A stretch of DNA of 7,039 nt from an uncultured bacterium (GCA_949286645.1 CASEDN010000047.1:1-7039), one strand, 5' to 3'; shown: positions 1-6,098, counted from the stretch's first letter. The notes: a model not told the origin generated them from the sequence alone. Program-made: numbers and translations.

Positions 1-353
1 ATAAATTATTACTTGATTATAATGGTAAAGTATTATTACAAAGTTTTAACCCTATAATAATTAGAAAAATGGCTCTTACAAGCTTAAAAAGATATAAGAA
101 GGGGATTTTATTAACAAATGATTATAATGGCTTAAAAAAGACATTATATGATACTTTTATCTAAAAATATTTAAATAAACAAAAATATATAAGATTTATA
201 TCTAGTCCTAAAGAGTTAGTATTAAAAGTAAATGAAGAATCTTTAAAAGAATTATTTATGTGGACTATTAAAACTAAAGAAGAATTTATTAAATATAAGA
301 AATATAGTAATAATTTAATATGTAATGAAAAAGGAATAGTTAAAAAGAGCTAA
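1..353 (+). pseudogene. Glycerophosphodiester phosphodiesterase-like gene, 3' part, broken by an in-frame stop
   Basis: Reading the plus strand with codons starting at base 3 gives a continuous protein up to a TAA at 162-164. The same frame then continues without another stop to TAA at 351-353. The first part contains LLQSFNPIIIRKM and a following basic KKGILL stretch. The second part contains FISSPKELV and FMWTIKTKEEF, then NLICNE. These match, in the right order, the late strands of the GDPD TIM barrel (the S-F-[ND]-P motif, then the W-T-[VI]-[KN] motif and the final 'nglicNe/Dyp' motif). The family hydrolyses glycerophosphodiesters to an alcohol and glycerol-3-phosphate. The N-terminal half with the catalytic His and metal ligands lies outside the window. 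Because both halves stay in one frame, a single nonsense change at 162 explains the break. A sequencing error or read-through cannot be excluded. The family call rests on motif recall, not on a search. Confidence 0.65.
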
Positions 354-363
354 CTATTCCTTT
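328..363 (+). terminator. Long hairpin at the end of the GDPD-like gene
   Basis: A perfect 13-bp inverted repeat (330-342 with 351-363) with an 8-base loop overlaps the last codons and stop of the GDPD-like gene. The plus-strand arm ends in CCTTT but is followed by AATAAAC, so the U-tract is poor. On the minus strand the arm is followed by a better run of five Ts. It may therefore work mainly as a back-up for transcripts from the tRNA-Met side, or just as a 3' stabilising hairpin. Confidence 0.5.
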
Positions 364-370
364 AATAAAC

Positions 371-395
371 AAAAAAACTAGGTGTGGAGCCTAGT
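371..395 (-). terminator. Rho-independent terminator of tRNA-Met
   Basis: On the minus strand, ACTAGG (395-390) pairs with CCTAGT (382-377) around a 7-base loop, and seven Ts follow immediately (377-371). It lies about 10 bases beyond the CCA end of the tRNA, which is the expected place for the terminator of a single-gene tRNA unit. Confidence 0.85.
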
Positions 396-405
396 GATTG
401 ATAAA

Positions 406-482
406 TGGTAGCGAGAGGGGGATTCGAACCCTCGACCTTTCGGGTATGAACCGAGCGCTCTAGCCAACTGAGCTATCTCGCC
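406..482 (-). tRNA. tRNA-Met (anticodon CAT, elongator type)
   Basis: A 77-base cloverleaf is read on the minus strand. The acceptor GGCGAGA (482-476) pairs with TCTCGCT, with G1-U72 as a wobble pair. The D arm is GCTC/GAGC, the anticodon loop is TTCATAC, the T loop is TTCGAAT, the discriminator is A and CCA is encoded (408-406). The loop TTCATAC and a pairing first base fit elongator methionine. An initiator would lack the 1-72 pair, and the lysidine tRNA-Ile usually has CTCATAA. Two pairs look imperfect: C27-A43 at the base of the anticodon stem and A50-C64 in the T stem. Its own promoter and terminator flank it. Confidence 0.93.
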
Positions 483-501
483 ATAACGCATTAATAAAGT
501 T

Positions 502-530
502 ATATTATCATATTTTCTTAAATTTGACAA
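502..530 (-). promoter_or_regulatory. Promoter of tRNA-Met
   Basis: On the minus strand, the -35 box TTGTCA (530-525) is followed by a 17-base spacer and the -10 box TAATAT (507-502). Both are close to the vegetative sigma consensus. The predicted start near 495 leaves a leader of about 13 bases before the tRNA 5' end at 482. Confidence 0.75.
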
Positions 531-549
531 TATATTTTTTATTTTTTTC

Positions 550-564
550 ATAAGTGATACTTAT
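550..564. repeat. Short inverted repeat upstream of tRNA-Met promoter
   Basis: ATAAGT (550-555) and ACTTAT (559-564) form a 6-bp inverted repeat around GAT, about 20 bases upstream of the tRNA-Met -35 box. There is no U-tract on either side that would make it a terminator. It could be an operator-like site or chance in AT-rich DNA. Nothing else is seen between 531 and 603. Confidence 0.25.
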
Positions 565-603
565 CTATATTATTATCTATTTTTAAATAATTATACATAT
601 AAA

Positions 604-632
604 GAAGAAGTAATTTTGGTAATCACTTCTTC
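604..632 (-). terminator. Probable terminator of the glmS/kinase-like operon
   Basis: GAAGAAGT (604-611) pairs with ACTTCTTC (625-632). The stem extends past one A/C mismatch to ATT/AAT, leaving a small loop. The hairpin begins inside the last codons and the TGA stop of the kinase-like gene. The minus-strand tail is only TTTATATG, so the U-tract is weak. This is the only stem-loop at this operon end. Confidence 0.5.
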
Positions 633-1342
633 ATACTATAAACATAATCTATTGGTCTTTTATAGCCATTTAGTCTTTTAGATAAAACTTTCATCGCTCT
701 ATCTTTATTACTAGTTAAAGGAAATAATTTACTACTAATAATATAATCATATAAATTATTTTCTATAAGAAAGTCAAAATGATTATCTCTTAAACTTTCT
801 CTTGTAATTTCGCTAAACATAGCCATAATATTATTAATATTTAATTTTGCTATTTCCTTTTCACTATCTTTAAAGCTGTAATACCATCTATCTGGGTCAA
901 TTAAAATAATATTTTTCTTAGTTAGAAGAATATTTTTTCTTTTTGAATCATCAAGTCTAATTTTATATTTACTCATTTCTTCTAGTAATTTAAATATCTC
1001 TTCTATATTATATAATAAATACTCAGTAGGAACTTCTAAAAAGTCTTTATATTTTTCTTCATAATAAGAAAGTAAATAAGCATCTCCAACATATTTACTG
1101 TTTCTATTTTTATATAATAGTATTTCAATATCTACAAGATTAAGATGATTTATGTTCTTTAAATCTTCATAAATAGCAGTTTTTAGAAAATTATCATTAA
1201 GAGTTATACCTCTATCATAACGTTTAAAACATAAAGCTTCAGTATATCTATAAACAGTTGCACAAATACCATGACCAACTTCATTGTCTAAAACACTATC
1301 AGGAATTATAATTTCATTATTATTTTTATCATAATATTTCAT
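623..1342 (-). CDS. Small protein-kinase-fold protein of unknown role
   Basis: This is a 239-residue protein with the order of motifs of a protein kinase or aminoglycoside-phosphotransferase-like fold. A glycine-rich loop, GHG at 23-25, is followed by V30. A likely ATP-binding lysine is K40 in LCFKRY. A possible helix-C glutamate is E59. A catalytic-loop match is D132 and N137 (DDSKRKN). A metal-binding aspartate is D149 in LIDPD, in place of DFG. At about 240 residues it is short for a Ser/Thr kinase, with a small C-lobe. There is no signal peptide or membrane segment, so it should be cytoplasmic. The ATG at 1342 has a modest AGAGAG ribosome site (about 1348-1356). The gene starts 36 bases after the glmS stop on the same strand with no terminator between, so co-transcription is likely. 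All key ATP and metal residues appear present, so activity is plausible, but the substrate is unknown. It stops with TGA. Confidence 0.7.
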   Translation of the reverse strand: MKYYDKNNNEIIIPDSVLDNEVGHGICATVYRYTEALCFKRYDRGITLNDNFLKTAIYEDLKNINHLNLVDIEILLYKNRNSKYVGDAYLLSYYEEKYKDFLEVPTEYLLYNIEEIFKLLEEMSKYKIRLDDSKRKNILLTKKNIILIDPDRWYYSFKDSEKEIAKLNINNIMAMFSEITRESLRDNHFDFLIENNLYDYIISSKLFPLTSNKDRAMKVLSKRLNGYKRPIDYVYSMKK

Positions 1343-1378
1343 GTAAATCTCTCTTTCTGCTATCTATTCTATCACAAT

Positions 1379-3181
1379 TTATTCTACCGTAACAGACTTT
1401 GCTAAATTTTTAGGTTTATCTATATCAGTTTTCCTTAAATTAGCAGTATAATAAGCGATTAATTGATAAGGAATAATAACTAATATAGGTTTAATAAAAT
1501 CACTTGTTTTAGGGATACTAACAATATTAAAACTATCATCTTTATATCCATCATCACATATTAAGTAAATAACTGCTCCTCGTGCTAATACTTCTTTTAA
1601 ATTACTAATAGTCTTAGCATTTAAACAAGAGTTAGTAGCACTAGCGATAACAGGGGTATTTTTCTTAATTAAAGAAATAGTACCATGTTTTAATTCTCCG
1701 GCAGCATATGATTCACTATGAATATAAGATATTTCTTTTAATTTTAAAGCACCTTCCATACTAAGATAATAATCAAGGCCTCTTCCTATATAGAAGATAT
1801 CTTCTTCTTTATAGATATTTTTTGCAATAGATAGATATGTATCTTTATCATTTAATAGAGGAGTAATTAGTTTCTCTATACTTTTAAATTCATCTATTAC
1901 CTCTATTGCTTTATCTCTACTTATCGTTTTATTCCTTAGTCCATGCGATAGAGCAAGAATAGAAAGAAGTGCTACTTGAGCAGTATAAGCTTTAGTAGAC
2001 GCTACTGCTATCTCACTACCTGCTTTAGTATATAGACATGTATCTACTAAATAAGAAATAGTACTATTTTCTACATTAATAATACCAAGAGTAGGGCAGT
2101 CTTTACTTTTAACAAGTTTTAAAGCAGCGATAGTATCTGCTGTTTCTCCTGATTGTGAGATAAAGATAGTTAGTGTATCTTTAGATAAAAAGTTATTTTG
2201 ATATCTATATTCACTAGCTAGATAAACACTACATCTAGTATTAGTAACTTCTTCAAAAAGATATTTAGCAACTAAGCCTGCATGATAAGCAGTACCACAT
2301 CCAACAATAGATATTTCTTTATATTTAGTTAAATCAGGTAATGTCATTAAAGAGTCTATTCCTTCTTCTATAAAAGGTAATACTGTCTTTAAAATAGTAG
2401 TTTTTTGTTCCATAATCTCTTTTAACATATAATGTTTATAATGACCTTTAGAATTATCATTATCTTTTAAATCAAGAGTATGTAATTCTTTATTTAATAT
2501 TTCTCCTTTAATAGATTTAATTATAACTTCATTAGAACTAACTTTAGCATACTCAAAGTCATTTAAGATATAGTATTTATTAGTATATTTTAATATCGCT
2601 CTAATATCACTAGCAACTATATTAGTATTATCATTAATACCTATTACTAAAGGACTTTCTTTCTTTAAGACATAAAGATTGTCTAAGTCATTATCAATAA
2701 TCATTGTAATAGCATAACTACCAATAACTTTATCCATAAAAGCTTTAATAGTCTTATCTACATCATAAAACTTCTCATAATAGTAATTTAATAAAGTACA
2801 TCCTACTTCTGTATCTGTACTAGATTTAAAAGAGTAGTTATTATTTTTTAACATCTCTTTAATTTCTTCAAAGTTTTCAATTATGCCATTATGAACAATA
2901 GTAATATGTTTAACTATATGAGGATGAGCATTAATACTATTCGCTTTCCCATGGGTTGCCCATCTAGTATGAGCGATACCTATATTACTTTCATCACTCT
3001 TATTAAGTTTATTTTCAAGTTTACTTACTTTACCACTAGTCTTAACAATATTTATTTTATTATTTTTAAGGTATGCGACTCCTGCTGAGTCATAACCTCT
3101 ATATTCAAGATTTTTTAATCCCGTTATTAAAATAGGCAATATATTTCTATTTTTAGAAACTGCCCCAACAATTCCACACAT
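1379..3181 (-). CDS. glmS: Glutamine--fructose-6-phosphate aminotransferase (isomerizing)
   Basis: GlmS converts fructose-6-phosphate and glutamine to glucosamine-6-phosphate, the first committed step to UDP-GlcNAc and peptidoglycan. The 600-residue length matches the family (about 600-610). The N-terminal class II glutaminase domain begins MCGIVGAV, with C2 the nucleophile after Met removal. It continues with HTRWATHG (71-78), HNGIIENF (97-104) and STDTE (121-125). A first sugar-isomerase (SIS) domain has VGCGTAYHAG (293-302), SQSGETADT (342-350) and STKAYTAQ (395-402). A second has IGRGLDYYLSMEGALKLKE (465-483) and ESYAAGELKHG (490-500). The C-terminus AKSVTVE is the usual family ending. 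The start is fixed by AAGGAG at 3192-3187, six bases before the ATG. The upstream ribozyme provides product feedback. The protein looks intact and should act in the cytoplasm as a dimer. Confidence 0.98.
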   Translation of the reverse strand: MCGIVGAVSKNRNILPILITGLKNLEYRGYDSAGVAYLKNNKINIVKTSGKVSKLENKLNKSDESNIGIAHTRWATHGKANSINAHPHIVKHITIVHNGIIENFEEIKEMLKNNNYSFKSSTDTEVGCTLLNYYYEKFYDVDKTIKAFMDKVIGSYAITMIIDNDLDNLYVLKKESPLVIGINDNTNIVASDIRAILKYTNKYYILNDFEYAKVSSNEVIIKSIKGEILNKELHTLDLKDNDNSKGHYKHYMLKEIMEQKTTILKTVLPFIEEGIDSLMTLPDLTKYKEISIVGCGTAYHAGLVAKYLFEEVTNTRCSVYLASEYRYQNNFLSKDTLTIFISQSGETADTIAALKLVKSKDCPTLGIINVENSTISYLVDTCLYTKAGSEIAVASTKAYTAQVALLSILALSHGLRNKTISRDKAIEVIDEFKSIEKLITPLLNDKDTYLSIAKNIYKEEDIFYIGRGLDYYLSMEGALKLKEISYIHSESYAAGELKHGTISLIKKNTPVIASATNSCLNAKTISNLKEVLARGAVIYLICDDGYKDDSFNIVSIPKTSDFIKPILVIIPYQLIAYYTANLRKTDIDKPKNLAKSVTVE

Positions 3182-3200
3182 ATAAACTCCTTACTACTTT

Positions 3201-3325
3201 GATATATGTTTTGTTGTAATAAAAGATTTTACTTTTTGTCATATACCTTACGACTAGTAGCCGTGATAGTATCCGCCGAATTTTCGATAACTATCAACCT
3301 CGTCAACCAAACTGGTTCTGGCGCT
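3201..3325 (-). ncRNA. glmS ribozyme (glucosamine-6-phosphate-activated self-cleaving leader)
   Basis: The minus strand upstream of glmS carries the conserved glmS ribozyme core in order. AGCGCC spans 3325-3320, with cleavage expected between A3325 and G3324. Then come the P2 hairpin AACCA/TGGTT (3317-3313, 3309-3305), GTTGACGAGG, P3 TGATAGT/ACTATCA (3296-3290, 3270-3264) enclosing TATCGA and TTCGGCGGAT, P4 CGGCT/AGTCG (3263-3259, 3255-3251) and GTAAGG. GGCG in the P3 loop can pair with CGCC behind the cleavage site to make the core pseudoknot. A downstream arm GGTATATG/CATATATC (3247-3240, 3208-3201; one G-U pair) corresponds in place to P4.1. In the known family, glucosamine-6-phosphate is the cofactor and cleavage destabilises the mRNA. 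The helices are much shorter than in Bacillus subtilis: P2 is 5 bp with a 3-base loop, and P4 is 5 bp with a 3-base loop. Confidence 0.95.
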
Positions 3326-3328
3326 AAA

Positions 3329-3355
3329 ATAAGTTATTACCTCCATCTAACTTAT
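3329..3355 (-). other. Leader hairpin just upstream of the glmS ribozyme
   Basis: On the minus strand, ATAAGTTA (3355-3348) pairs perfectly with TAACTTAT (3336-3329) around an 11-base loop, GATGGAGGTAA. It ends three bases before the ribozyme cleavage site and starts close to the predicted transcription start (about 3359). It would therefore form the very 5' end of the uncut mRNA. The loop contains GGAGG. No such element is part of the ribozyme core, and its role is unknown. Confidence 0.5.
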
Positions 3356-3365
3356 CCTTAATAAT

Positions 3366-3395
3366 AGTTTATGCTAATCTTTATAAGTTTGTCAA
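3366..3395 (-). promoter_or_regulatory. Promoter of glmS operon
   Basis: On the minus strand there is a perfect -35 box TTGACA (3395-3390), an 18-base spacer and a -10 candidate TAAACT (3371-3366, four of six matches). The start would fall near 3359, giving a leader of about 35 bases before the ribozyme cleavage site. The -10 assignment is less certain than the -35. Confidence 0.55.
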
Positions 3396-3412
3396 ATTAC
3401 AGATGTTAATAA

Positions 3413-3441
3413 TTGTAAAATAAAGGGAGCAATGCTATAAT
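3413..3441 (+). promoter_or_regulatory. Promoter of tRNA-Arg and probably the genes after it
   Basis: The -35 box is TTGTAA (3413-3418), the spacer is 17 bases and the -10 box is a perfect TATAAT (3436-3441) preceded by an extended TGC. The tRNA 5' end at 3450 lies only 8 bases after the -10, so transcription should begin at or within a base or two of the mature tRNA end. The glmS -35 box is 17 bases away in the opposite direction. Confidence 0.8.
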
Positions 3442-3449
3442 TTAGTTAT

Positions 3450-3526
3450 GTTCACGTAGCTCAGTAGGATAGAGCGTTTCCCTCCGAAGGAAAAGGTCGC
3501 AGGTTCGATTCCTGTCGTGGACGCCA
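3450..3526 (+). tRNA. tRNA-Arg (anticodon CCG)
   Basis: This is a complete 77-base cloverleaf. The acceptor is GTTCACG/CGTGGAC with one U-G pair. The D arm is GCTC/GAGC, the anticodon stem TTTCC/GGAAA encloses the loop CTCCGAA, the T arm is GCAGG/CCTGT with loop TTCGATT, the discriminator is G and CCA is encoded (3524-3526). It reads CGG, a rare codon in such AT-rich genomes. No terminator follows before the Nudix gene 48 bases downstream. Confidence 0.95.
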
Positions 3527-3574
3527 TTAATTATTTAGTAGAGACAGTATACAAAATAAGAAAGGTCTGACATT

Positions 3575-4198
3575 ATGAAAATAGATACAAAGGAAGAAAT
3601 TGATATATTACTTAATTATTGTAAAGCAATACCATGTTCATTACCAAAAGAAGGTGGAAATTTCTATAAGATTAAAAATCAGTCTTTTATTTATCCTGAT
3701 GGGAAAGTACAAACTAGAGAATATATAGATAAGAAAAGAGCTAGTGTAGTTGTTCCTATAACTGATGATGGAAGAGTAGTTTTTGTCATACAACCTATTG
3801 GGCTATCAGAAGAAGGTTCCTTAGTTGAGTTTCCAGCTGGATACTTTGAATTTGGCGAAGATGGAAAAAAAGCAGGTATTAGAGAGCTTGCTGAAGAAAC
3901 TGGCTATATGGCAGATGAAATAATATATCTTGGTAATCACTATCAAGACCCTGGAAGTATAAAAGCAAAAGTAGATGTTTATTTAGCTCTTAATTGTAAG
4001 AAAGTAAGTGAGCAACAACTAGATAAAGGAGAATTTATTAAATATATAGAAGTACCATATGATTTAGCATTAGATTTGTTAGACAATAATCTTTTAATGG
4101 ATAGTAATAGTTATATAGCACTATCTAAAACTGATAGATATTTACAAAAAGAGTATAATTTAAACAATGCATCCAATATAAAAAAGAAGGTTAAGTAA
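3575..4198 (+). CDS. Nudix hydrolase, ADP-ribose pyrophosphatase type
   Basis: This 207-residue cytoplasmic protein has a perfect Nudix box at 89-111 (G-x5-E-x7-REL-x-EET-G-Y, from GYFEFGE to REL and EETGY). It is preceded by EFPAG at 85-89, typical of the ADP-ribose pyrophosphatase branch. A proline at 126 (YQDPGS) lies about 15 residues after the box, where ADP-ribose-cleaving members carry one. The family splits ADP-ribose to AMP and ribose-5-phosphate with Mg2+, but related nucleoside-diphosphate sugars are possible substrates. The ATG at 3575 follows GAAAGG (3560-3565) with 9 bases between. No promoter or terminator is evident in the 48 bases after tRNA-Arg, so the gene is probably read from the tRNA promoter. 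The GNAT gene follows after 13 bases. Confidence 0.88.
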   Translation: MKIDTKEEIDILLNYCKAIPCSLPKEGGNFYKIKNQSFIYPDGKVQTREYIDKKRASVVVPITDDGRVVFVIQPIGLSEEGSLVEFPAGYFEFGEDGKKAGIRELAEETGYMADEIIYLGNHYQDPGSIKAKVDVYLALNCKKVSEQQLDKGEFIKYIEVPYDLALDLLDNNLLMDSNSYIALSKTDRYLQKEYNLNNASNIKKKVK

Positions 4199-4211
4199 AT
4201 AGATACTCATT

Positions 4212-4703
4212 ATGAAAATAGAAATTATAAATAAGAATGAGTTTTATAAATATAAAGATATTATTGATAGTATTCATCTAGAAAATGCCTATCCTAATGG
4301 TTATTTAATAGATGATGACTATTTAGCTAATGCTGATAAAATAGTATTAGTATTTATAGATAATAGAGTAGTAGGTTATGCATCTTTATCTAAAGAAGAT
4401 ATTATTCCTGATGAAGAATGTAAGTTTTATATTGAATTGTCACCTAATAATATAAAAATAAAGCAAATTGCAATTACTAAAAGTTATCAAAATAAAGGTA
4501 TTGGAACAACTTTAATAAACTTTATAAAGGAATATGCTAAAAATAGTATTGATTATATTTATCTATATTCATTTAGTTTAAATGATAAAGCTAAAGACTT
4601 TTATTTAAAGAATAATTTTGTTATTAGTGGAGTATGGAGCGCTCTAGAATATAAGGGTATTAAAAATCCTAAATCATATTTCTATTCATATAAAGTCAAA
4701 TAA
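4212..4703 (+). CDS. GNAT family N-acetyltransferase
   Basis: This 163-residue single-domain acetyltransferase has motif A at about 84-105, IKQIAITKSY followed by the acetyl-CoA pyrophosphate loop QNKGIG (93-98). The later motif, NDKAKDFYLKNNF (124-136), contains the tyrosine often used as general acid (Y131). The acetyl acceptor cannot be told; small molecules and protein N-termini are both possible. There is no membrane segment, so it should be cytoplasmic. It starts 13 bases after the Nudix stop. The bases just before the ATG (GATACTCATT) contain no Shine-Dalgarno sequence, and the nearest GAAGG is 21 bases away, so translation may be coupled to the Nudix gene. It ends directly at a strong terminator, closing the transcription unit. 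Confidence 0.85.
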   Translation: MKIEIINKNEFYKYKDIIDSIHLENAYPNGYLIDDDYLANADKIVLVFIDNRVVGYASLSKEDIIPDEECKFYIELSPNNIKIKQIAITKSYQNKGIGTTLINFIKEYAKNSIDYIYLYSFSLNDKAKDFYLKNNFVISGVWSALEYKGIKNPKSYFYSYKVK

Positions 4704-4726
4704 AAAGAAGCATCTCGCTTCTTTTC
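4703..4726. terminator. Bidirectional terminator between GNAT gene and 4729-6012 gene
   Basis: AAAAGAAGC (4703-4711) pairs with GCTTCTTTT (4717-4725) around ATCTC. T-rich DNA follows on the plus strand (TTTTCTTTT), and on the minus strand the arm is followed by TTTTTATTT. It overlaps the GNAT stop and ends 3 bases from the stop of the convergent gene, so it can serve both. Confidence 0.85.
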
Positions 4727-4728
4727 TT

Positions 4729-6012
4729 TTACATTGCAATACCCATGAAGTTATATAAGATAGTCATTAAGTTTGTTTGAATTGTTGTAATATCAGTTTC
4801 TGTTAAACTATTTATATCAATGTTATTTGTAGGATTAATATTAGAGAAATCTGCAACTCCATCTGTTACTGTTTTAGTATCGGTTACTGTTAAGACATCA
4901 ATATTACTTCCACTACTTGATATAGCCATATTAAATGTAGTTGTTATAACATTATTTTCTATACTACTAGTCAAATTAGCATTTAATAAAACTCCTGTAG
5001 ATGCATCTCCTATACTAAAACTAATATTATTATCATTAATTGTAATAGTACCAATACTAGTATTATCACTACTTAGATTAATAGTTGTAGTATTATTACT
5101 TTCTTCAATAACTGCTTTTAAACTGTCAGTATTTCCTTCTTTAATAACAAAGCTTTTTTCACTTCCATTATTAAATTCTATACTATAATTACCATCACTA
5201 TCATTTAAACCAAATTCATAAGTTACAATGTCATTTTTTTCTAGATAAATACTATAGTATAAATAACTATTATTATCAGATGAACTACTAGATGTAGTTG
5301 TATCTAACTCATCTAAACTATTACCAAGTATCTCTTTAGCTTTATCATCTTTCTTTAAATCATTAACTATATTTTTACTAATCTCATTAAGTCTTTCTTC
5401 ATTAAGTTCTAAACTTATTTTTTTCTTACCATCTTGATTTGTTACTTTAATATCATCAGTAGTAATATTATTACCAAGACTTTCTATTATCTTATCATAA
5501 ATATAGTTAACATCATCCACTGCTTGATTACTTTCTTCTAAATAAGTAAAGATATCACTATTTTCAATAACAATATACTTATCAAAGATATTTCTTAGAA
5601 ATACATAACTAATATCTTCAGCTTGATAAAAGTTAATACCTAATAGTTCAGTTGCATTTAATAATAATGAACCATCCATATACATTCTTTTAGATTCAGT
5701 ATCAAGACGGTACTCATAGTTAAAAGTACTATTATTTAAGTTACCAATAACAACATCACTACCATCCTCACTATTTCCTAACATAGGATTAATATTAAAT
5801 CTAGTAGATCCCGTTACAGTTTGGGTAATTTTAGTATTTGTAGTATTTTCATCAAGATTAAGTGTTTTAGTTAAAGCTGTCTTTAATTCATTAAATGATG
5901 TTACAATTCTATTCTTATTAGAATAGTTTTGATATACTAAAATACCTCCTGCCACTAATAGTCCTATCGCTACAATAATTACTATCGTAACAATAATTTT
6001 TTTCTTCTTCAT
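4729..6012 (-). CDS. Membrane-anchored Ser/Thr/Asn-rich extracytoplasmic protein, unknown function
   Basis: I do not recognise this 427-residue protein. A start MKKKK is followed by a single hydrophobic segment at about 6-27 (IIVTIVIIVAIGLLVAGGIL). There is no lipobox cysteine and no obvious signal-peptidase site, so it is probably an N-terminal anchor with about 400 residues outside. The outer part looks beta-rich, with alternating hydrophobic/polar stretches. It also has a helical segment around 165-235 and a Thr/Ser/Asn linker (TTTSSSSSDNNS, about 238-249). I see no catalytic motif, repeat unit or sorting signal. The ATG at 6012 is preferred over an upstream TTG at 6030, because AGGAG (6024-6020) lies 7 bases before it. 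A two-lobed lipid- or wall-binding fold is one guess, without proof. It is divergent from the sortase. Confidence 0.75.
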   Translation of the reverse strand: MKKKKIIVTIVIIVAIGLLVAGGILVYQNYSNKNRIVTSFNELKTALTKTLNLDENTTNTKITQTVTGSTRFNINPMLGNSEDGSDVVIGNLNNSTFNYEYRLDTESKRMYMDGSLLLNATELLGINFYQAEDISYVFLRNIFDKYIVIENSDIFTYLEESNQAVDDVNYIYDKIIESLGNNITTDDIKVTNQDGKKKISLELNEERLNEISKNIVNDLKKDDKAKEILGNSLDELDTTTSSSSSDNNSYLYYSIYLEKNDIVTYEFGLNDSDGNYSIEFNNGSEKSFVIKEGNTDSLKAVIEESNNTTTINLSSDNTSIGTITINDNNISFSIGDASTGVLLNANLTSSIENNVITTTFNMAISSSGSNIDVLTVTDTKTVTDGVADFSNINPTNNIDINSLTETDITTIQTNLMTILYNFMGIAM

Positions 6013-6045
6013 AAATTCACTCCTCACCAATATTATTGTAAGTAA

Positions 6046-6074
6046 ATTATATCTTAAAAATTTATTTAATTAAA
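6046..6074 (-). promoter_or_regulatory. Candidate promoter of the membrane-anchored protein gene
   Basis: A perfect -10 box TATAAT (6051-6046) is read on the minus strand, with a weak -35 TTTAAT (6074-6069) at 17 bases. The start would be near 6039, about 27 bases before the ATG. The weak -35 lowers confidence. Confidence 0.5.
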
Positions 6075-6098
6075 GCGAATAATAAAAAAACTTAAACT

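Noticed and set aside
406..482. tRNA with CAT anticodon read as initiator Met or lysidine Ile
   Set aside because: The 1-72 bases pair (G-U) and the loop is TTCATAC; initiators lack that pair, and lysidine tRNA-Ile usually has CTCATAA.
2891..3088. Plus-strand open frame of 65 codons inside glmS
   Set aside because: It lies entirely within the conserved glutaminase coding region on the other strand, has no ribosome site or recognisable motif, and is a shadow frame.
3254..3346. Minus-strand 30-codon ATG frame running through the leader hairpin and ribozyme
   Set aside because: The bases are fixed by the ribozyme core, so the open frame is likely accidental; there is no ribosome site placed correctly before the ATG, as GGAGG lies after it.
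4820..5188. Plus-strand open frame of 122 codons opposite the membrane-anchored protein
   Set aside because: The Leu/Val-rich translation is the mirror of Asn/Thr/Ser codons on the minus strand; there is no start signal and the opposite gene has a good start and terminator.
6013..6030. TTG start at 6030 for the membrane-anchored protein, adding six residues
   Set aside because: The extra codons are the ribosome binding site itself (AGGAG at 6024-6020); the ATG at 6012 is correctly spaced from it.
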